Source: Spirochaetaceae bacterium
GTDB taxonomy: Bacteria; Spirochaetota; Spirochaetia; B11-G9
Reading direction: 5' to 3'
Length of the DNA: 6,991 nucleotides
Assembly (NCBI GenBank): GCA_030643345.1
Contig: DAOWMA010000110.1
Coordinates: 1 to 6,991 of the forward strand
The position numbers and the translations under genes are program-made. This document shows, one piece after another, positions 1 through 4,138 of this stretch; position 1 is the stretch's first letter, and every line of letters begins with the position of its first letter. A model generated the notes under the pieces. It did no database searches and was not told where the DNA came from. It saw only the letters and a list, made by a program, of their open reading frames with translations.

Positions 1-156
1 ACAAAGACCTGGTTCTGGAAAGTGGGAATTGCAACAGAACGTACTGCAATAGAGGCAGTAATTATCTGTCTGCCTTCTGGTGGCGGCAACCCTGAAGAAA
101 ACGGGATGGAACAGGATTACAGTTACAGGCTGTATGGTATTAATGAAAAAATTTAA
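1..156 (+). CDS. C-terminal end of an unidentified protein, 5' truncated by window edge
   Basis: Frame 1 is open from the first base to a TAA at 154-156, giving 51 residues that begin TKTWFWKVGIATERT and end YRLYGINEKI. The composition is protein-like (mixed hydrophobic stretch AIEAVIICLP, then a Gly/Asn/Glu-rich turn and an aromatic end), and base composition is visibly less AT-rich than the transposase that follows. I do not recognise the family and assign no function. The last 14 bp overlap the preferred start of the transposase gene at 143. This may be the natural end of the gene or a new end created when the transposase segment arrived. The true start lies outside the window. That it is coding is moderately supported by the uninterrupted frame and composition only. 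Confidence 0.55.
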   Translation, partial: TKTWFWKVGIATERTAIEAVIICLPSGGGNPEENGMEQDYSYRLYGINEKI

Positions 157-769
157 CCCGGAAATACACAGTCGTTGTTCAATGCGTTTGAAAGGATATG
201 ATTATTCACAACCAGGATTGTATTTTATTACAATTTGCACAAAAGACAGGGGACAGAAATTTGGGATTATAAAAAATAAAAAAATTATTTTAAATGAATA
301 TAGTAATATTGCAAATGTCCATTGGAAGGATATTCCAAACCATCATAATAATGTGGAATTAAATGAATATATTATTATGCCGAATCATATCCATGGAATT
401 ATCCGATTTAATGATCCCCTCGTAGGGGCGCAATTTATTGCGCCCGATAACAATGAACCCATCGATAACAATGAACCCATCGATAACAATGAACCCATTA
501 ATAACAAGATCATAAACAATAATCAAATTATCATCAAACCAAAACAGGATGCGATAAATCGTACCCCTGCAACGACGGTTGGAAACGTCGTGCGGGCATT
601 CAAGGCGCGTTGTACCCATACCATTAATAAAATGAATGAAACCATCGGTGTTTCGATTTGGCAACGTAATTATTATGAACACATTATACGAAACAAAGAA
701 TCCTTTCAAAATATATCAGAATATATAAAAACAAACCCCAAAAACTGGCAGGGTGATAAATTTAATTAG
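143..769 (+). CDS. REP-associated tyrosine transposase (RAYT, Y1/HUH family)
   Basis: This 208-residue protein is a single-strand DNA nuclease/transposase of the IS200-like Y1 family, REP-associated (TnpA_REP) branch. Such enzymes cut and rejoin DNA at REP hairpins through a 5'-phosphotyrosine link. Visible landmarks are the N-terminal RLKGYDYSQPGLYFITICT (about residues 15-33), the metal-binding HUH motif in IMPNHIHGII (His82, His84), a variable low-complexity loop (about 90-135), and the C-terminal helix WQRNYYEHIIRN carrying the nucleophile (Tyr177 or Tyr178). Length fits the family. The frame is open back to 80, but family members normally start shortly before the RLKGYDYS block, so ATG 143 is preferred; ATG 134, nearer a weak ACAGG at 125-129, is possible. 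The gene overlaps the upstream CDS by 14 bp. It is intact, with no frameshift. The loop is unusual: it encodes DNNEPI three times and lies between two REP-like inverted sequences. Family confidence is high; current activity is unknown. Confidence 0.9.
   Translation: MKKFNPEIHSRCSMRLKGYDYSQPGLYFITICTKDRGQKFGIIKNKKIILNEYSNIANVHWKDIPNHHNNVELNEYIIMPNHIHGIIRFNDPLVGAQFIAPDNNEPIDNNEPIDNNEPINNKIINNNQIIIKPKQDAINRTPATTVGNVVRAFKARCTHTINKMNETIGVSIWQRNYYEHIIRNKESFQNISEYIKTNPKNWQGDKFN
422..445 (+). repeat. REP-like element with GTAG foot, inside the transposase gene
   Basis: GTAG at 422-425 is followed directly by a perfect 9-bp inverted repeat, GGGCGCAAT (426-434) and ATTGCGCCC (437-445), with a 2-nt spacer. 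A second, alternative hairpin, CCCCT (416-420) / AGGGG (424-428), shares its right arm with the first. In REP systems a GTAG-type tetranucleotide at the 5' foot of a hairpin is the signature recognised by RAYT enzymes (established for E. coli TnpA_REP). Here the element is read in frame as VGAQFIAP, just after the HUH motif. Confidence 0.75.
446..499 (+). repeat. Three tandem 18-bp direct repeats inside the transposase gene
   Basis: The unit GATAACAATGAACCCATC occurs at 446-463 and 464-481, and again at 482-499 with one difference (final C to T). Each unit encodes DNNEPI, so copy-number changes keep the frame. The array begins at the base after the REP hairpin and lies in the loop between the HUH motif and the catalytic tyrosine helix. 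Near-perfect identity suggests recent expansion by slippage. Confidence 0.95.
547..570 (-). repeat. Degenerate inverted partner of the REP-like element
   Basis: The reverse complement of 547-570 begins GCAGGGGTACGATTTATC and aligns without gaps to 422-445 at 17 of 24 positions. All seven differences are transitions. The core hairpin is weakened to CGAT-AA-ATCG (553-560 region), and the GTAG foot has become GCAG. It encodes DAINRTPA in the transposase frame. With 422-445 it forms an inverted pair around a 101-bp segment, like a REP doublet. The similarity is seen directly; common descent is inferred. Confidence 0.5.
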
Positions 770-919
770 ACAGGTAACCTTCAGAGATTAGTTTTATATT
801 TCCAATATTCCAATAAAATTTAAAAAATAAAAATAAATTTCCTAAACTTTGAAGCAGGATCGTATTTCCACCAGTACTACTATATTAGAAACAAAAAATT
901 TATTCAAAGTGTGGTATTG
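770..919. other. AT-rich gap between transposase and operon; probable promoter region
   Basis: There is no convincing ORF in these 150 bp, which are very rich in A and T. As the only gap upstream of the five-gene operon, it should hold the operon promoter. -10-like hexamers (TATATT at 795-800 and 881-886, TACTAT at 878-883) are present, but none has a good -35 match at 16-18 bp; TTGAAG at 849-854 is too far from TACTAT (23 bp). No terminator hairpin followed by a T-run is seen after the transposase gene. Confidence 0.4.
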
Positions 920-1570
920 ATGAGGAAAGTAATTTTACTAAGTACAGGGATTTTAATTGCCTTATTCTCGATACTGTTTTTTCAGGCTAAATCTGTAACT
1001 TTAGAAATAAATAAAACTCTAAACACATTACAACAGAAGCAGCTTAATGTGGAAGAAATAATTTCCAAATTGGATTTAAAAATAAATAAAAAAATAGCAG
1101 TACTCTCCAAAGATGCAGAAGAACAAAGCAGTATTCTTGGTCTTGCTGTTATTGAAGCAAAAACTTCAAGTCTTGTTGAAATAGAGAAAGTGAAGAGTCT
1201 TATAATGACCTATACAGAAAAAGTAAAGACTAAAAATGCTGCTGAAAGATTACTTATTGTTAATGCTCTTGTGGAATCGGATGGCCCTTTGCAGCAGTTT
1301 TTAAGCGAAGGTTTTATAGAGTATAAAAAGGAAGATTTTACAGCTGCTGTCAAAATATATAAAAAGATCCTTTATATTGATCCCTCAAATACAGAAGCAC
1401 TCTGTTATTTTAATGCTTCCCTATATTACCAGAATCCAGCGGACGGAAGTAGTTTACCCGGAATAAAGAATGATCTTATTCCTCTTCTGGAAGAGAAGGT
1501 TCTTACAAAAGATGAAGAGCTGACTGCTTTAAATGTCCTTGCGGGTATAAGCAGGGAGGAAGGTTACTAG
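920..1570 (+). CDS. Membrane-anchored coiled-coil/TPR protein, first gene of operon
   Basis: This 216-residue protein has an N-terminal hydrophobic helix (about residues 4-22, VILLSTGILIALFSILFF) preceded by MRK and without a clear cleavage site, so it is probably a membrane anchor. Residues about 27-110 are Lys/Glu/Leu-rich with heptad-like spacing, probably a coiled coil. Residues about 128-161 match a tetratricopeptide repeat (GFIEYKKEDFTAAVKIYKKI followed by LYIDPSNTEAL), with a probable partial second repeat after it. TPRs are protein-docking modules, so a scaffold or assembly role at the periplasmic face is plausible, but no specific function can be named. GTG at 911 in the same frame could be an earlier start; ATG 920 is chosen because it places the Met-Arg-Lys before the helix. 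No strong ribosome site precedes either. The stop codon directly abuts the next ATG, indicating co-transcription and probable translational coupling. Confidence 0.8.
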   Translation: MRKVILLSTGILIALFSILFFQAKSVTLEINKTLNTLQQKQLNVEEIISKLDLKINKKIAVLSKDAEEQSSILGLAVIEAKTSSLVEIEKVKSLIMTYTEKVKTKNAAERLLIVNALVESDGPLQQFLSEGFIEYKKEDFTAAVKIYKKILYIDPSNTEALCYFNASLYYQNPADGSSLPGIKNDLIPLLEEKVLTKDEELTALNVLAGISREEGY

Positions 1571-2629
1571 ATGAGAACAAAAAAAGTGCTGATATCCATA
1601 GTTTATGTATTAATTGCAATCACTATCTCAGGTTTTGATCTGAGTCTTGCAAACCTGTATCAGTACAGCCCGAATGGAGATGAATTTGCAGAAGAGAATA
1701 TTACAAAGGACCTGTTTAAGAGTTTAAGAGAAACAGATAAAGAGGGTGTTCTTTCTCTTTCAAGATCAAAAAGCAAAGTTATCCCAAAATCGATCCTGGA
1801 TACAGCGCTTTTGAGTGAAGCAGATAACAGTGATTTTATTCTTTACGGTTTTTTAAAAGTAACTGGCGATTACTATGACTTTGAAGTAAAACTCTACGAC
1901 CGGGAAGCCGGAGAGATCAAAACTGTATTTTATGCGAAGAATACAACTTTGGGTTACCAGGAACTTGTTCAGACAATGTCGGATAGAATTATTATCTATT
2001 TCTATAAAATCCTTGGAGTTCCAAAAAGAATTAAGGTAGAAAGCAAAGAGCGGGGAGTTATCGATATTGAATCGGGGTTGGGATACTGGTTTCCCTTTGA
2101 TCCCTGGGCAGATTCTCTTATGGGACTTGTGTCAGTTCATATCAACAGCAGTCTTACCCCTGTTAATCCTCTTTTTAAATGGGACATTTTTACTTTTGCT
2201 TTAGGATACGGTATTGGAGTTGATTATTCATTGGGTATGAATAAAGAGAGATTTGAGAGCTACTCTCTTCATTCAATACGGATGGGTTTTCCGGTTACCG
2301 TATCTGCACTTTGGTATTACAGGAATAAGATTATCTTCCAGCTGGCACCCGAACTGCAGCTGGATATATTAGTGCAGGAACGGTTATACGGGAGTGTTGT
2401 GTCTGAAAAAAGCACTGCATTTTCTTTATCTGCCTCCATTGGATATGAATATCTTTTCACAGACAAACAACTTTCATTAGGGTTTGCCACCCGTCTGCAC
2501 ACTGCATTTTATAAAAATATACTTATTTCCATAGAGCCGTCTTTTTACTGCAGATACAGGTTTAATCCAATGGTAAAAGCCTGGTCGGGAGCAAGCTCCC
2601 TGCTCAGCTATGCAACCAAAGGAGATTAA
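1571..2629 (+). CDS. Exported protein: small N-terminal domain plus predicted outer-membrane beta-barrel
   Basis: This 352-residue protein starts with a signal peptide (KK then hydrophobic residues 6-20, cleavage probably near Ala27). Residues about 32-150 form a soluble alpha/beta domain (VIPKSILDTALLSEADNSDF, then ILYGFLKVTGDYYDFEVKLY) whose pattern recalls the FlgO/LpoB/TolB-N type of periplasmic domain; this is an impression, not a proven match. From about 162 the chain is a series of alternating, aromatic-rich strands (DIESGLGYWFPF, FTFALGYGIGVDYSLGM, SLSASIGYEYLF, ISIEPSFYCRYRF), typical of an outer-membrane barrel. The last strand ends at Phe331, as barrels usually terminate, but 21 more residues follow, 16 of them encoded by a 47-bp repeat. 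The SD is GGAGGAAGG at 1555-1563, inside the end of the preceding gene, which it abuts with no gap. A channel or anchor role for the downstream secreted protein is an inference. Confidence 0.75.
   Translation: MRTKKVLISIVYVLIAITISGFDLSLANLYQYSPNGDEFAEENITKDLFKSLRETDKEGVLSLSRSKSKVIPKSILDTALLSEADNSDFILYGFLKVTGDYYDFEVKLYDREAGEIKTVFYAKNTTLGYQELVQTMSDRIIIYFYKILGVPKRIKVESKERGVIDIESGLGYWFPFDPWADSLMGLVSVHINSSLTPVNPLFKWDIFTFALGYGIGVDYSLGMNKERFESYSLHSIRMGFPVTVSALWYYRNKIIFQLAPELQLDILVQERLYGSVVSEKSTAFSLSASIGYEYLFTDKQLSLGFATRLHTAFYKNILISIEPSFYCRYRFNPMVKAWSGASSLLSYATKGD
2579..2625 (+). repeat. 47-bp repeat, copy 1: end of barrel gene plus SD of the next gene
   Basis: This copy is 41/47 identical to 3409-3455. 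It begins GCCTGGTCG and ends CCAAAGGAGA. It encodes AWSGASSLLSYATKGD, the final 16 residues of the barrel protein (the last codon and stop run just past it). It also supplies the AAAGGAG SD (2618-2624), 6 nt before the lipoprotein ATG at 2631. It contains the inverted repeat GGGAGC-AA-GCTCCC (2587-2600), which copy 2 lacks because three adjacent bases differ. Confidence 0.9.
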
Positions 2630-2630
2630 A

Positions 2631-3404
2631 ATGAAGATACAATCTTTAGTCATTATAGTGGTTTCACTCACCATGTTGTCATGTTCCATAGGGCTTTTGG
2701 GAGATATACTCCGGGTTAATACAGACCCTGTTATCGAAGTGCCGTCTGTAACCTCTTTTGAAAAAGAAGAAACAATAGAAATAACCTGGAATGCAGATCC
2801 CGGAGCAGATGAATATATTCTTTACAGGGCAGAGGATGCTGTTATCCCGGTTTATAAAATCCTCTATCAGGGAACGAGTCTTTCTCTAACAGACACTGAC
2901 GTTACAGGTGAGCATCGTTATCTCTATACCCTTGGCAAAGTACGCGGGACAGTGTTGTTTGGGCCTTCTGATCCGACACTTGGTGTGGGAAGTAATGTAA
3001 TACAGGATAATCTTGAAGGGAATAATATAAAAGAGAAGGCAACAATACTTGTATGGGACCTTGATTCAAATCTATATTATTACCGTTCCAATGATGGTGA
3101 GGAAATAGAAGATTTGGATTGGTATTCGATTTACGTTCCTCCCAGAAGAAAAGCCATGATTGTTGTTACACAAGATGGATTAGGTTCCGGTGCTGATTCC
3201 TGGATGAATTATTATCTTGAAGGGCATGTGCCTGAAACGATAGTAAACAGTAATGCGATACCAATAGAGAACTACTCTTATGATGAGAAAACCTTTTATT
3301 TTTTAATCTCACCGAATTCTTCAGAGTTTATTGGTGATCCTACTCTTGGAGGTGGGGGTCTTATTAATTACAGGGTATCTTTAAATTCAATTCAAAGTCT
3401 TTAA
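2631..3404 (+). CDS. Lipoprotein with fibronectin-III-like domain
   Basis: This 257-residue protein has a lipoprotein signal (MKIQSLVIIVVSLTMLSC), with lipidated Cys18 after a relaxed M-L-S box of the kind common in spirochaetes. Residues about 38-115 look like a fibronectin type III domain (EETIEITWNADPGADEYILY, then YLYTLGKV). Residues about 122-255 form a second beta-rich domain. Its NNIKEKATIL, LDWYSIYV and FYFLIS pattern recalls pre-peptidase C-terminal type beta-sandwiches, an uncertain resemblance. Both are adhesion or accessory folds without catalytic residues that I can see. ATG 2631 is preferred over the in-frame ATG at 2610, because AAAGGAG (2618-2624) lies 6 nt before 2631 and only this start puts the signal peptide at the N-terminus. 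One base separates it from the barrel gene's stop. Probable role: surface or periplasmic partner of the large SpvB-like protein (inference). Confidence 0.82.
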   Translation: MKIQSLVIIVVSLTMLSCSIGLLGDILRVNTDPVIEVPSVTSFEKEETIEITWNADPGADEYILYRAEDAVIPVYKILYQGTSLSLTDTDVTGEHRYLYTLGKVRGTVLFGPSDPTLGVGSNVIQDNLEGNNIKEKATILVWDLDSNLYYYRSNDGEEIEDLDWYSIYVPPRRKAMIVVTQDGLGSGADSWMNYYLEGHVPETIVNSNAIPIENYSYDEKTFYFLISPNSSEFIGDPTLGGGGLINYRVSLNSIQSL

Positions 3405-3408
3405 GCAG

Positions 3409-3455
3409 GCCTGGTCGTTCGCAAGCTCACTGCTCGGCTATGCATCCAAAGGAGA
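3409..3455 (+). repeat. 47-bp repeat, copy 2: intergenic, supplies SD of second lipoprotein gene
   Basis: This copy lies 4 bp after the stop of the first lipoprotein gene and contributes AAAGGAG (3448-3454), 6 nt before ATG 3461, the same geometry as copy 1. The reading frame of copy 1 is still open here and would read AWSFASSLLGYASKGE, but no upstream gene runs into it. It accounts for most of the 56-bp gap, the only sizeable gap in the operon. Confidence 0.9.
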
Positions 3456-3460
3456 ATTAG

Positions 3461-4138
3461 ATGAGAAATAAAAAGTTAATTCGAATAAATACTTTGATTA
3501 CAATATTGTTGATTATTATTACTTCCGGATGCTCTGTTACTCCTATACTGTATGTAGTTAAAGATCCTCTGGATGTGACTATAATAGAAGAGAACTCCTC
3601 TCTTTTTGTAGAGGTTGGTGGTACAGGGATAATTGAGTTTGCAACAAACGATACAAAATACTCAGAACAATTCGGATACACATTGTGGAGCCAGGAAGGT
3701 TTAGTATCTGATCCTTTTACTAATCTGAATGTGACACTTTCCAAACTTAGTGGAAATGATATAGCCGGATATGGTGTAGTATTCGGCAGCCATGACGATA
3801 CGATGCTGGTTGTACTTATAAATACAAAGAAAGAGTTCATAATCGGAGAATTAACTGGCAATCTCTTTACAGTATTACAATCCTGGGACAACGCAGCAAG
3901 TTTGAAATCCGGTTATAACCAGACAAATATTATTGATATTACCTACGATTCGGGAACCGGTGACTTCGACTTAAGTCTTAATGGTGTATGGATTACTACA
4001 TTCCGGGATGATGATGCACCCTTTCATACACAGGGTAAAAATGGATATATCGTTGTTATTTCTCCACTGGATGATTTTCCGAATATTCCTGTTTCCATAA
4101 CATTTAAAAATAATCAGGAGCTTATAATTAATGAATAA
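3461..4138 (+). CDS. Lipoprotein with predicted concanavalin-A/LamG-like beta-sandwich
   Basis: This 225-residue protein has a signal peptide (MRNKKLIRINTLITILLIII) ending at the lipobox TSGC (Cys24). The mature part is beta-rich. The segment about 100-182 (AGYGVVFGSHDDTMLVVLIN, GELTGNLFTVLQSW, IIDITYDSGTGDFDLSLNG) follows the strand pattern seen in LamG and related concanavalin-A-like domains, including a final 'xxLxLNGxxxxxF' strand pair. That assignment is by pattern only, so it might instead be a lineage-specific lipoprotein. It shares no obvious similarity with the preceding lipoprotein, so the two are not a simple duplication. Start ATG 3461 has AAAGGAG 6 nt upstream within the 47-bp repeat. 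Its last 8 bp overlap the next gene's start, implying translational coupling. Role inferred from context: envelope accessory protein for the downstream SpvB-like product. Confidence 0.8.
   Translation: MRNKKLIRINTLITILLIIITSGCSVTPILYVVKDPLDVTIIEENSSLFVEVGGTGIIEFATNDTKYSEQFGYTLWSQEGLVSDPFTNLNVTLSKLSGNDIAGYGVVFGSHDDTMLVVLINTKKEFIIGELTGNLFTVLQSWDNAASLKSGYNQTNIIDITYDSGTGDFDLSLNGVWITTFRDDDAPFHTQGKNGYIVVISPLDDFPNIPVSITFKNNQELIINE

Noticed and set aside
446..499. CRISPR-like array
   Set aside because: The units are 18 bp and directly adjacent with no spacers; this is an in-frame tandem repeat.
572..591. ACGACG / CGTCGT inverted repeat in the transposase gene
   Set aside because: The 6-bp arms around an 8-nt loop in a conserved coding region, without a GTAG foot or second copy, are compatible with chance.
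359..709. Minus-strand open frame of 116 codons
   Set aside because: It lies wholly opposite the transposase gene; its repeated GFIVID is the complement of the 18-bp repeats, and there is no ribosome site or recognisable protein.
2587..2600. GGGAGC-AA-GCTCCC hairpin as an intrinsic terminator
   Set aside because: There is no T-run after it, the loop is very tight, it lies within a coding region, and copy 2 of the repeat does not preserve it.
2610..2630. Longer N-terminus (MQPKEIK) for the first lipoprotein
   Set aside because: It would start upstream of the AAAGGAG site and place charged residues before the signal peptide; ATG 2631 has ideal spacing.
2317..2689. Two short minus-strand open frames (2317-2502 and 2477-2689)
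   Set aside because: Both are shadows of the barrel and lipoprotein genes, without motifs or ribosome sites.
3457..3891. Minus-strand open frame of 144 codons
   Set aside because: It is opposite the second lipoprotein gene, which has a signal peptide, lipobox and ideal SD; the minus frame shows none of these.
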